The position numbers were made by a program, and so were the translations under genes. Positions 1 to 11,967 of a stretch of 64,000 bases of DNA are shown one piece after another. Origin of the DNA: Choanephora cucurbitarum (Eukaryota; Mucoromycota; Mucoromycetes; Mucorales; Choanephoraceae); NCBI GenBank assembly GCA_025331435.1, contig JAIWNI010000007.1, positions 372,001-436,000 of the forward strand. The letters are read 5' to 3'. The notes under the pieces are model-generated. The model was not told the origin of the DNA, ran no database searches, and saw only the letters and a list, made by a program, of their open reading frames with translations. How positions within the stretch are numbered: the stretch's first letter is position 1; each line of letters opens with the position of its first letter.

Positions 1-1
1 A

Positions 2-460
2 GATGCTACACCTACAACACCTGGCTTCCCTACTGCAGACATGTCTTCTTTTACCTTTGATGCTCAACCTTCAGCTCATATCAGTCGAAGCAGTATGGAT
101 TCTAATTCTGTACAACAACAAGACAAACAGCGTCATTCTCCTTCTATGGGATCTACACAACTTCATTCTCCTTCTTCTTCTACTAGTTCTAATCAACATC
201 AACATCATCACCACCACCACCACCATCAAATGTATTCTATGCCAGCTACACCCATGTATGATTCACCTCCAAAAGACAATCACTTAATGGCACCTAACAT
301 GATCAACACAAACACTACACCTCCTCCTTCTGTCTCATACCATCCTTCAGTTACACACCAACAGGCCATGTTTATGAACCAATCACCTTCACCTAATCAT
401 CATTCTATGATGCCCATTTATCAACATCCTCCCACTACAGATACTACTTCTTCAAGATAG
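2..460 (+). CDS. 3' end of a His/Ser/Pro/Gln-rich protein (partial)
   Basis: The frame is open from the left edge to a TAG at 458-460, so this is the C-terminal 152 codons or so of a gene that starts outside the window. The visible part is low-complexity: Ser/Thr/Pro-rich with a run of about eight His near 200-230 and several Gln/Asn/Met-rich patches. No folded domain is visible. Such disordered tails are common in fungal transcription factors and RNA-binding proteins, but the family cannot be named from this part. The internal ATG at 41 is not a credible start because the frame continues upstream with similar composition. An AT-rich spacer follows. Confidence 0.7.
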   Translation, partial: DATPTTPGFPTADMSSFTFDAQPSAHISRSSMDSNSVQQQDKQRHSPSMGSTQLHSPSSSTSSNQHQHHHHHHHHQMYSMPATPMYDSPPKDNHLMAPNMINTNTTPPPSVSYHPSVTHQQAMFMNQSPSPNHHSMMPIYQHPPTTDTTSSR

Positions 461-701
461 AAGTCAACAGGATTCCCCCCCTCTCATTCTTCATATTAGA
501 CATATATAGATATACACTCATAAAAACAATCTCTGTGGAAGTTTACTTTCATCCTTATTATTATTTATTTTCTTAATGTTTATTTATTATAATGATAATA
601 AATCTAATTGGTCAACTTAAAACTGCATGAATGAACATAAAAAAGTGGTTGTAATTGCACCATTTATTATTATTTTACTCATCTCTTTCTCACCCTTACT
701 C

Positions 702-1438
702 ATGAATATGTTCACTTTATCCCATTTACCTATCGAAATACTCTACCTTATTACTGATCATTTGGCTGTAGAAGATATTGTGATACTAGCTAGACTCAAT
801 AGCTGGTATAGTTATTGGCTTTCTTTTATCTTGGGAGAAAGAATTCATCAACAAATCGATCAAGAAGGATGGCGTATTCATGTAAGGAAATCTGAGAGAA
901 TAACCTTGAAAGCTATTTGACTGATTATCATTAGCTTGATATTCTAGCTACATCTTATCCAGTCAACCAACATGCCTTCTCTCATGAACTTGTCTTACTC
1001 AGCAATTATACCCGTATCAGTCCAACCACACTCATGATTGAACTCAACTTATGCCCAGTAGCTCAAAATGGCTTTGATTTAGTCTATGACCACGCATCTA
1101 CACTTGAATTACTTCACCAGATCAAAACCAATATTGATATGGTGGCCTATGTGGCTCAAGTCAGTTCAGAAAAAGAAAAGAAACTTCAATATGTTCATCA
1201 GGCAGGCGCAGCCATGTTGAGTGAACATCAAGTCTGGAAACAGAGCAGAGTGGTACTAGGGTCAGATTTCCATGTGAAATATCAGATGCGTCAGGAAGAT
1301 CCTATGCTTATTCAGCACCCACCCAAGGCCACTCTCTCTTTTGGCCAAGTTCAAATCTCACCTGAATGGTGGGTAAAGCAACTCAACAGGAAGACCTTGA
1401 CAGACCATCATGAATTAGTTGAACATCAATATTGGTAG
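702..1438 (+). CDS. F-box-like protein, two exons
   Basis: Exons 702-881 and 935-1438 join in frame across a 53-nt GTAAGG...TTAG intron and give about 227 residues. The N-terminus (LSHLPIEILYLITDHL, then a hydrophobic leucine-rich stretch) matches the F-box pattern of an LP-x-EIL-x-I-x-x-x-L helix followed by a second helix; family members act as substrate adaptors of SCF ubiquitin ligases. The rest is not recognised and shows no LRR or WD repeats. The start is taken at the Met pair 702/708 immediately before the motif; an in-frame ATG at 627 would add a hydrophobic leader and is less likely. The gene ends only 4 bp from the stop of NAT9 on the other strand. Confidence 0.65.
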
Positions 1439-1442
1439 AAGT

Positions 1443-2379
<937 letters not shown>

Positions 2380-2489
2380 GGCAACAAAAAGTAAAAAAAA
2401 AAAAAAAGGATGTGACCTTTGTTTTAAATAGTATAATATTATGATTTTTTATTTTGTACAAAGTTCTCTAAATAGTATGTTTATAGTGC

Positions 2490-4127
2490 TCAATCACTAT
2501 CTTCTTCCATGTCCTCTTCGTCTTCATTGACATCTTCACCTTGCAAAGGCTCATCGTCATCCATATCGTCATCTTCTTCATTATCGTCAATTGTAGTCAC
2601 AGGCTTCTTTTCTTCTGTAGCAACCAAACCAGCAAGAGACTGGTGTCTAAAGGACTGACGCACACCAGCATTGGAAGCCATGTCCCAGACGTGCATCTTA
2701 CCGTTTGAACCAGCAATAGCCAGTTGGAAGGGGGAGTCAGGACAGAACTGAGTAGAGAAGATTCTACCCAACTCAAAGTTACGACTGGTGACCATGCTGG
2801 GCTTATTGTCGACTGTACTCCAGATCTTGATGATCTTATCGGTTGAACCAGTGGCAATACAGCCAGGAATAAGAGGGTTGATATCAAAGGCACTGACAGC
2901 CTCATCGTGGGCTTGAATGGTAAATAAAGGCTTACCACCTTGACCGTTTTGAGCGTTACGGACATCAAAGTATTGAATCATACCGTTCTCAAGGGCAACA
3001 TAAAAGTGGTTAGGGAAGTGAGGATCCCAACGCAACGACTCAACGTCACTTGAGAGGGACCAACGTGTGACCTGGTTAGGTGAACGAGCATCAAGGACAC
3101 AGACGGTCTTGTCGTATGAACCAGACAAGAAGACAGTGGCTTCAGTAGGGTGCCATGCGACAGATTGCACCTTGTCTTGATGGTGGTGGTAAGATTGAAC
3201 ACATTGACTGGTGGTCAAATCCCATAACTTGACTGTACCATCAGCAGAAGAAGATAGCAAGAAGTTACGATGATTTTTGTTCCAAGAGAGATCCATGATG
3301 GCGTCCACATGGTACTTGTCGTTGACCTTCTTGGATCGCTTCTTGGTCTTGTCGGTGTGGCCCAAAATGGTCTCGGGGAACATGACATCGACTGTATCTA
3401 AATCCCAAATTTCGATATCAGGTTCAAATGTACCAATGGCTACATAGTTGCCAGAGGTAGTTGCGTCGATCTTTTCACTGCTTGAGTGGAAATCCAACCA
3501 TTCAAGACAGAGAGGGAAGGAAGGCAACATGATGTCGTGGTGTACATAAATGTTCTCTTGACCCTCTTCATACACATGGACTTCAAGCTGAGAGATATCG
3601 TCTTCTGTCTTGGCTGCCAACAACATGTTGTCTGTAGGAAGAATCTCGAGTTCCTTCTTTTCTTCTTCTTCATCCACGTTTTGCTTTAAGGTGACATAAG
3701 GGTCCTCTTCGTCATTGTCATAGAATGCTAAATCTTTGATGTTGGAGAAAATGCCCACCTCTACACATAATCAGGATAAGTTTGGTTGTTTTCTCTAGTG
3801 TACATGTTACTCACTCTTGTTAGTGGCTTCTACTTCAGCATCATAGTTGTCCAAGTTGTATTGAGCCATTTCGTCTTCTTCTTCTTTTTCTTGCTTTGTC
3901 TCAGCAGACTTGTTTGAGCTATTGTGATGTTAGGATCCCGTTCTGATCTCTGATTCTTTACTTTACTCAACAGCCATGGCTTCAGCAGCCTTTAGATCTT
4001 CTTTGGCATCTTCTAATTGTTCAGCAGCTAATTTGCTGATTCTGGCATACTCTTCTTCGTTCAAATCATACTTTTTGGGATGTTGAGCAGCAGCACCCTT
4101 ACGAATCCATTGAATAGCCGAGATCAT
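2490..4127 (-). CDS. PWP1: Periodic tryptophan protein 1 homologue (WD40, ribosome biogenesis)
   Basis: Three exons (3967-4127, 3815-3918, 2490-3760) encode 511 residues, close to human PWP1 (501). The N-terminus MISAIQWIRKGAA is the conserved PWP1 opening. An acidic linker is followed by the PWP1 signature DPYVTLKQ and a WD40 propeller with repeats such as GTFEPDIEIWDL, SADGTVKLWDL, GSYDKTVCVLDAR and GSTDKIIKIW. The C-terminal tail is strongly acidic (Asp/Glu, about 40 residues), also typical. PWP1 is a nucleolar factor for rRNA transcription and large-subunit assembly. The gene is divergent from the STIMATE-like gene over a shared 304-bp upstream region that carries poly(A)/poly(T) runs. 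Confidence 0.93.
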
Positions 4128-4431
4128 GTTTCTTTTTAAAAGGGAGGGAAAAAGAGAAGTTTTTTTTTAATAAAAAAAAAAAAGCAGTACCCATTTGAAG
4201 AGTGTAAATGTGTGACTTGATAGATTCAATTGATCATGGTAAAGTATTTACTCCTTGTCGATAGTAACCTATGGTATCATACTGACACAAAGATGAATGA
4301 CGCATATGGAACACACAAGCGAAAGAAATAGAAGAACAAGGTAAATGACCTTAAAGTCATTTTGGGCTGTGACACAAGGAATTTCTCTCTTTCTTTTCTC
4401 TTGTTTTTTTTTAATATTCTACTTTGTTATT
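4128..4431. promoter_or_regulatory. Shared upstream region of PWP1 and STIMATE-like gene
   Basis: This 304-bp spacer separates two divergent start codons. It holds poly(T)/poly(A) runs at 4157-4184 and a CT/T-rich leader just before the plus-strand ATG. No clear factor-binding motif was identified. Confidence 0.4.
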
Positions 4432-5470
4432 ATGCCAAACGATACGGAAGCAGGTTGTCAACTGTTAGACTCCTTTGCTATCTTTGTACAAATTGTCTTG
4501 GCTAGCTTAGCCTTTTCAACACTCTATATAAAGCGACAAAGGGAATCACCACAACGACCACTGCTGATCTGGTATAACTAGCACACTCTATATAAGCCCG
4601 AGATAAAAAAAAAAATCACTGAGTAGTTGTATTTTAGGTTATTTGATGTCAGTAAACAATTGATAGGTGGTGGTATTGTACATACGCTAAATATAGTTGC
4701 CTCTCATCTATTTGGAAGTCTAGAAGATGAATCAGAATCCAATCCTTGTGTTTGGTATAACAAATAGTATCCATGAACTTGTTTATCATCTAAACACAAG
4801 TAAGAAAATAGGTATTTCTTGAATATCCTGATTGATACCACTTTCGGTGTATTGATCATTTGGGCTGTATTGTCTGCTGTCAAGCGATTAGCTAACTTTT
4901 ATCGCCTCAAAGGATTTCAGAGTGGTGTGTATGGTAGTCCACCTTTAGGAAACCAACTGAGAGTATGGGCTAAACAGTTGGGTGCTTATGTACTTGCACT
5001 TGTGACCATGAAGCTGGTTGTCTTGATCCTGTTCTCTCTCTGTCCTTGGTTAGAGACTCTTGGTGAATGGGTCTTGCGTTGGACTATGGGCAACTATCGA
5101 CTTCAGGTTTTATTTGTGATGCTTGTGTAAGCATAGCTTGTATAACAAAAAAAAAAGAAAAACTGATGAATCTCTCTATAGATTTCCATTGATGATGAAT
5201 ATCATTCAGTTTTGGATAGTGGATACGATTGTAAAGAACACACCTTCACAGTTTATTCAATTGGTAGAAGATGAAGATGATTTGCTGATATCTGATGGTG
5301 AATATGCTTTGCCTACACAACATTATGAGGATGACAGTGATGACAATCAACCTATTGCCTCTCTTCTTGTTCATGCCAACAAGTCTCCTCTAAAACGATC
5401 TGATTCTGCTCTCAGTCATTTGTCAGCCGAGAGTTTGTATGAATTAAGAACCAGTCAAACAGAGGAATAA
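4432..5470 (+). CDS. STIMATE/TMEM110-like ER membrane protein
   Basis: Four exons (4432-4571, 4638-4754, 4812-5126, 5182-5470) give 286 residues. Family blocks are clear: GCQLLDSFAIFVQ at the first membrane helix, RPLLIWLFDVSKQLIGG, NPCVWYFLNILIDTTFG, the YGSPP loop, and FVMLVFPLMMNIIQFWIVD in the last helix, followed by an acidic, Ser-rich cytosolic tail. About five transmembrane segments are visible. Animal STIMATE (TMEM110) sits in the ER and promotes STIM1 activation at ER-plasma membrane contacts; the fungal role is unknown and need not involve STIM. The start at 4432 leaves the hydrophobic T-rich stretch upstream as leader; an in-frame ATG at 4345 exists but looks untranslated. Confidence 0.85.
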
Positions 5471-5573
5471 ATATAATTTGAATTAGATAGACATTCACCC
5501 TCTTTTGAATTCAAAGACCGCTAAGATATAAATGGCCTGCAAATAAAAATTCAATTTCTTTTTCTAAATTTAT

Positions 5574-6542
5574 ATGATACCCTTTAACAAAATGTCGTTT
5601 ATTTCCCCTCGCATTCGCCCTCTAACAAAGCAGAACAACTGGCTTTATCATTCAATGATCAAACGAACAGCCTTTAATGATGCCTCTAGGCCGTTTCCTC
5701 CTCCTCAGCCTACTCGACCTATTGATATGTTAGAAGACAACAAGAAGCCAAGTGGTATGTCCCCCACACTAGATGCAGTGGCTGGTGATGCAGTCAATCA
5801 TATGAAAGAGAATGGAACCCAATTCAAACGCAGCCACCATTTTGATACCTACGAACTCTTGAACCACCTTGAATCTCAGGGAGGCTTCACTCGAAGACAG
5901 GCTGAGGTGATCATGAAGGGCATCAAATTTCGCCTAAGAGAATGCACATCTTCTGTTAGACAACAACTCTTGATGTCCTCTGATCTGGAAAACGAGTCTT
6001 ATCTATTTAAGGCTGCCCTGTCTGAGTTAAGAACAGAGGTGCAAGTGATGCGAAAGAATGACATGCAGACATTACAGACTGATCTATCTGTACTGACAAG
6101 AGAGGTGGATGGGTTAGAACAGCAGCTGAATGAGGGTGTGGCTGATATGAAGAATGAGATTCAGATGGACATGAACAACTGTAAAAATGAGACACGCGAG
6201 GATCAGAAGGATATGGAACTCAAGATTCAAGAAGTCAACAACAAATTCACTATTCGATTAGGTGATATTCGTACTGAAATAGAGGCTGTTCGATGGGAAA
6301 CTATTTGGAAAGGATTAAGTAAAGTGATAAAAAAGAAAAAAAAAAGAAAGAAAATGACTCATTGTTTTCTTTAAGCGGGTATTGCTGCTGCAGGTATTGC
6401 CATCACTAGCTTAGGCTATCTATTGACCAAGTATTCTGCAAGAAAGGCAGAGATGTTACGACTAGAAAAGGATAAACGAAAGAAACAATTAAGAGAAGAT
6501 GCTCATCAAGCTGGTGCAGTTGATATGGAGGTTATTTATTAA
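5574..6542 (+). CDS. DUF1640/CCDC90-type mitochondrial coiled-coil protein (MCUR1-like)
   Basis: Exons 5574-6318 and 6376-6542 give 303 residues. The N-terminus is basic and hydroxylated, as in a mitochondrial presequence. The DUF1640 block follows: FDTYELLNHLESQGGFTRR, QAEVIMKGIKFRLRE, LFKAALSELRTEVQ, then a long coiled coil. It ends with a single transmembrane helix (GIAAAGIAITSLGYLLTKY) and a short charged tail. This is the layout of the MCUR1/CCDC90B and yeast Fmp32 family: inner-membrane scaffold proteins linked to the calcium uniporter or to cytochrome oxidase assembly. The intron contains a poly(A)-rich stretch. It is a tandem neighbour of the STIMATE-like gene. Confidence 0.88.
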
Positions 6543-6622
6543 AGCAGATACTATGATTACTACTACTATTATCTCTCTCTATACATATAGAATATTTTTT
6601 TAGTCTACATTTTATGTATTTT

Positions 6623-8387
6623 TTACATGCCCAATAATCCACTAAATTGACTAGCATATTGCATTGGTTTTACAGTAGGATGAGGCTATACAAACGAATG
6701 AGTTCAATGGTTCTAAAGAGACTCTAATAGACTACTTACGACTGCTTCAAAAGTAACATAATCTATCTTTAAATCAGGTGTAATATTGATCAACGCACCT
6801 TTGTTGCCAACTGTGTCACAATAGTTGGGTGCAGAAAACACAGTGACACATTTACCCTGATGATCCTTCACATAACCCTCAGCCTTAACTTCATGACTAC
6901 GGATCACCATATCCAACCCATTGGTCTCCAAAAAGTTCTGAGTGACATCAGGACCAAACTGGATACCCACACCACGCTTACTGGGTGATCGACCCAACTG
7001 AGGCTGAGGATCAGACCAGAGTAATTCACACATCAATCCTTCACTGCCTGGTTGTCCTTGACCGATACGATCAATCTTACGGATCTCATCCAGAGTAACA
7101 TTATCACGACTGAAGAGACCACCATGAGTGACAAAGATCTTATTCTGAATCACGTGAGCCAAGGGAAGTGCATTGAATGTCTCTGAGAACAGATTGAACA
7201 TCATTTCACTAAACTTGGCTTTCACTTCACCTTCAAATCCATAGACCTTGTTCATGTTGTCTGTCTCATGATTACCACGGGCCAAGAAGAGACGGTTAGG
7301 GTAGAGCCATTTGTAGGCAAAGAGTGTCAAGATCACCTCAACAGAGAAAGAACCACGGTCAACAAAGTCACCATTGAAGAGATAGGCATGATCTTCAGAG
7401 GGATAACCGTTGATCTGGAAGATGTTGATGAAATCATAGAATTGGCCATGCACATCACCACATACAGTCAATTGACCATGTTCAGGAATAGTGACATCAA
7501 TCAGAGAAGGTGCTTCATACATATAGTTACGAATGGCCAATAAGATCTAATGGAATCATATATAAGCTTAAGCATAGGGTGGATCCAACTATTTACCATA
7601 AATGCATATTTCTTGTGAATCTTCTTTTGTGCCTTAAAGTGGTCAATCATATTTTCAACAAATGAGCGATCAATCATCTTGGTTTCTTCATCTATACGTG
7701 GACCATCATATTTATCATCCACCACTAATCACAAAATTAGGGTCAAATAAGCAATCCATTAAACCGTCCTTTTACCTATTGAGTCAATATCCAGGTTTTC
7801 AGCAACACTACGCTTTTGATCGTTATGTTCAATTGCCTTTTCAAACTCCATTCGTCTCACAATTTTTGCACATTCATCAAACTTGGCTTTAGCGTCCTTG
7901 TCAGAGGGTGCACGCTTGGATACAACACGAAGATCCTTTAGGGCTTCTTTGAAATTACCAAGGGCCATATTGGCAGAAGCACGACGGTAGTTGGCCTAAT
8001 TGAATATCAGTAAGCCTGTCTTGACCCATTGGTCTGATTACCTTTGTGAAAGTGGGATCGATCTCTAGAGCTTTGTTGGCATCCCTATAACAATAAGAGC
8101 ATGTAAGACTTCTATAGCCTAAAACAAACAAAACTATTTACGCAATAGAATAACCATAGTTTTCTAGTTTAAGGTGACAAAAGGCACGGTTGGTATAATA
8201 AGAAGCCACTTGAGGGTTTAATTCAATGGCTTCACTGTATTTTTCAATAGCAGCAGGAAACTGCTTTTCTATCAAAAAAATAAATTATTATTCACAAAGA
8301 CAGTTAAAATGTGGTCAGTCTACCCTTAAAGAAGACATTGGCTTGATTCTTGATTTCTTCAGCCTTTGCTTTTAATTCTTCTGACAT
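6623..8387 (-). CDS. PPT1: Serine/threonine protein phosphatase 5 (TPR + PPP catalytic domain)
   Basis: Seven exons (8324-8387, 8142-8268, 8042-8084, 7776-7995, 7597-7724, 6740-7546, 6623-6685) encode 483 residues; PP5 is usually about 500. Residues 1-130 hold three TPR units ([43 protein letters not shown]) that bind Hsp90. The linker [11 protein letters not shown] leads into the PPP domain with all metal motifs: [33 protein letters not shown] and SAPNYCD. The C-terminus matches the autoinhibitory helix of PP5. It dephosphorylates Hsp90 clients and co-chaperones in cytosol and nucleus. All splice junctions are GT-AG and the introns are 46-57 nt. Confidence 0.95.
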
Positions 8388-9034
8388 ATTTAAAAATACA
8401 AATGAAAAAAAAGAAAGAAAAGGAAAACGCTAGAATTATAAATTTTTTTTCTATTTTAATCAAAAGGCCAATCAGAAAAAAGATGGAGAGAATAACTTAT
8501 CAGCATGATTTTCTCTTCAGGGCCATCCTATATATAAAAGGGCATTTACTTTTTAGTATAGTCTATCATTTAATCACACACACATTTATTGCCGTACAAT
8601 CCCACTCCTTAGATGACACTAAGCACATCTTTTACTTTTCTATGATTGGCTTAGATAGAGATAATACAGTTAATCAAGAAATGTAAACAAGAAGCGTAAA
8701 TGAAAGTGATTCTTTCTTTTTGGGTAGGAATGTATTGTTTTCTGATAAAAAAAAAGAAGTTCCTACATTAAGATAGAGAGAAAACCTTCATAGTCGTACA
8801 CTCTGTCCCCCCCTTTTTTTTTTGCCTTATCCCCCCCTCTTTTTTTTTGTTTTGTTTGGCGTGTGTGTGTGTGTTTATTTTATAGACAAACTCCCTTTTT
8901 ATCTCATTGTTTTTTCTTTCCTTTCTTTCTTTTTTATTTCTTTACCTTCTCTCTCTCTCTTTTTTTTGTATGTAGAATAAGAGTGAAGTGCATGTAGATC
9001 ATAGAGCTAATTGATGCTAACTACATTTTAGACT
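8388..9034. promoter_or_regulatory. Divergent spacer between PP5 and LARP4-like genes
   Basis: 647 bp with no gene. It holds a TATATATAAAA box-like element near 8530, a (GT)n run at about 8860-8873, several poly(C)/poly(T) runs at 8803-8850, and CT-rich tracts before the plus-strand start. It probably contains both promoters. Confidence 0.4.
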
Positions 9035-10695
9035 ATGATGACATTCTCTGATAACCTAGAACTTGAACCGCAGCAGCCATTAGTAAATGAAGAGGCCACA
9101 AGAAAGAAGAAACCCTATAAATCAACAAGATACAAAAGAGGAGGAGGAGTTACAAACTATCGTTCCACCAACCCAACAAGATATTACAATGAAGCACTCT
9201 CTGCCTATCCTCTCAACTATATGTATTATCCTTCCATGAGTTTCCCAGTCATCTTTGATCAGAACAATACACAGAATGATGAAGATTTGGAAATCATTAT
9301 GCATGATGAAAGTAGCCTGAATACACCTACAGAATCTATGGTGCCTATCACTAAGCCTATTGAAAGTAAGAAAGTGGTGCCTCTCTTTTTTTTTTATGGC
9401 TAGTTATTGACTATAAAATAGATAAAACAGTGGATCTTAAAGGTCAATTGGAATACTATTTCTCAAGGTAAGAAATATATTATAAAATAAAATAAAAAAA
9501 CAGGCTAAATAATAATATCATGTAGACAAAATCTAGTCAATGATGCTTGGTTAGTATCACAAATGGATGCTGAACTCTATGTTCCCATTTCACTTGTAGC
9601 CAATTTCAAGCGAGTACGTGAATGGACAACAGACATCGAATTGATCACAAAAACCTTACGAGAATCATCCGAAGTCACGGTAGACGAGACAGGTACTAAA
9701 GTAAAGCCTAATATATCAGTTCAACGCAAGACAGTCATCTTGAGAGATGTGCCTGAATGTACAGAAGAGGTAGAGTCTGGCTCAAATGATGATGGGGGCC
9801 TATATTCATATTCTATGTGTGTATAGGAAATTCAACAGCTACTTCAAGATCTAAAGGCTCCTCCAACACAATCGATAAAGAAGGACATTGGCAACATGTG
9901 GTACTTTACATTTGAAAATGAAGAGGATGCCTTGAAATTACTATTGAGTGTCAGAGGCAAATCATTTAAAGATCAGGCAATTGCTGCTCGAATGAAATCA
10001 GAACCTGCTTTACGAGTTCAGACACGCCCACAGCCATCTGTTCAAGAGAATGTAAAAATACCCGAGATGCCATCCTATTACTATTATCAACCTTCTTTAC
10101 CCACTGTATACCATACATCCTATCGTCCAGCTCCCTTTCATCACCAGCCACCACGACAGAACTATTCCCATCATTATTACACACAAAAAGACAATGTACT
10201 GCGTAATGCAGGAGCAAGTTCGAAACATTCAGACGATATCAGTTCCTCTCTACAGCGTACTTCTTTTCGTTCAAATCATAGTTCTAAACAGTATACAAGA
10301 CAGAAACCAGAAGAATCCGAAGAAGTATCCACACATCAGAAAAACAACAGGCAACGCTCAACAAAGACTAAAGAAACAGAAGCCAACAAGCATGAACACA
10401 AAAAGAAGCCAACCCAAGGGAGTAGGCATCCCAACAATCGAAACCATGGTTACAGAGGAGGCAACAGAAAGAACAGAAATGAAGGTAAGCCCCAAAAATA
10501 AAAAAAAGATTAGAATGTATGTATTGACATACACAAGAATTCAAACCAGCCCATTTTCCACCTTTACAAGGTCCTGAAGAACAAACAGTGTCTAATCTAT
10601 CTGAGAAATCTGACCATAATTCAGATAATAGTGCTACCAAATCAAATCATTCAATGAGTTATGCTGATATGCTTAAAAAGAAAGAAGTAGAATGA
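9035..10695 (+). CDS. La-related RNA-binding protein, LARP4-like
   Basis: Five exons (9035-9365, 9404-9467, 9526-9769, 9827-10484, 10538-10695) give 484 residues. The La motif lies at about 118-200: LKGQLEYYFSRQNLVND, then QMDAELYVPISLVANF and TTDIELITKTLRESSEV. An RRM-like fold follows: KTVILRDVPE, then the NMWYFTFENEEDA strand and the DQAIAARMK end strand. This La-motif plus RRM-like layout resembles LARP4, whose members bind poly(A) and PABP and stabilise mRNA. The rest is a Tyr/Pro/Gln-rich and then Lys/Arg/Asn-rich disordered tail ending in MSYADMLKKKEVE, which may be a short linear motif. Intron 1 is only 38 nt. The LARP4 assignment over LARP1 rests on the RRM-like segment and is moderately sure. 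Confidence 0.82.
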
Positions 10696-11967
10696 ATGCT
10701 ACCAATAAACAAAAAAAAAAAAACTATCAATTGACTTGTTTAAGTGAATTGCCCCAATTATCCTCTCTCTCAGTGACTAGACTTAAAAAGATAAGGTTTG
10801 TTTGGTTAAAGCCATGTATACTGAGTGAATATGGTAGATTCCCCTCCTTCCTTTCAAAGAGATAGTTTCTACAGCTAGAGATTCAATCATCCTTTATTAT
10901 TGCATTCTAAAACTCTATGTTATTTCCCCCCCCTTCTCCAATCTAAAGGTAACAATGTTTAGTTGGGCAAATCTATGTTACTTTTTCTTTCCATCTAATA
11001 ATCATACATAGTGCATTGATATTATGTAATGATGATTCTTGTAATGCAGATAATTCCCTCTTAGAAAGATCAGCCGAAGGAATGTCTATTCAAGTATCAA
11101 TAGCTTCTTTTTTTTTTGCTTTCACTTTACCCTTTTTTTTTTGTTAGCAATGAAGAGGCTATTCTAACCAGCATCTTGTTGCAAAAGAAACTAGTTTAGT
11201 TAACGTCAGAGTTATTTCAGGTTTAGACAACATTTGTGTCACCATGTTTAGAGAAATTCCTTTTTGCAGGAAATGATTAATGCAACAGAGAGTGATATAG
11301 AGAAGGCAGTGCTGTGACTCTCAATTGCAACACTATGTCAGAGAATAAACCCTTGAGACACTCTAAGTAGTAGCTTATTCTTAAAATAAACATTGGATTT
11401 GTTGTAGTTTAATGTTACAGTAAAACATGCTGCTTTATGTGTTCAGCATGCATGGCCTTTTGATCGGACTGATGAGATTCATTTGGAGTCTGCCCCATTC
11501 TGTTTGTTGGAAGCCTTGAACATACTTGCGCTTGATTGTGTTGAAATAAAGCTAATTTATCCAAATTGTGTAAGCTATTTTCCTTTAATGCGCTACACCT
11601 AAATTACGCCTGACTTTTTAAGGTTAAAAAGAACAACTAAGCCTTTTCCCGCTTCCATTCTCTCTCTCTCTTTTTTTTCGATCATCTCTTAACAAAAGCT
11701 ACAATGCAAAAACCAAAGACTATGTAGACCTTTTTTTTTTTAAGGGCAATGATAGAGAGAGAGAGAGAGAGACAGAAATAAGCTTGTTGATAAGAAAGCC
11801 CGGTCCGAGGCTGTGCACAGTAGTTTAGTTGCATGGTTTTTTTTTAAAAGGAAAAAAAAAATGTCAGAAGATTTAATCAATTCAAATGCCGCAGCAAATC
11901 CACAGTAAAATACTAATCTTTCAGTAGGCCCCTTTGTGAATCTTTCCCTTCACTCTAACAATCGAAA
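10696..11967. promoter_or_regulatory. Gene-free upstream region of EF2
   Basis: About 1.27 kb with no plausible ORF. It contains scattered T-runs, (GA)n at 11756-11772, and a CT/T-rich leader-like stretch before the proposed ATG at 11968. As EF2 is very highly expressed (see its codon bias), this should contain a strong promoter, but no specific element could be recognised. Confidence 0.4.
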
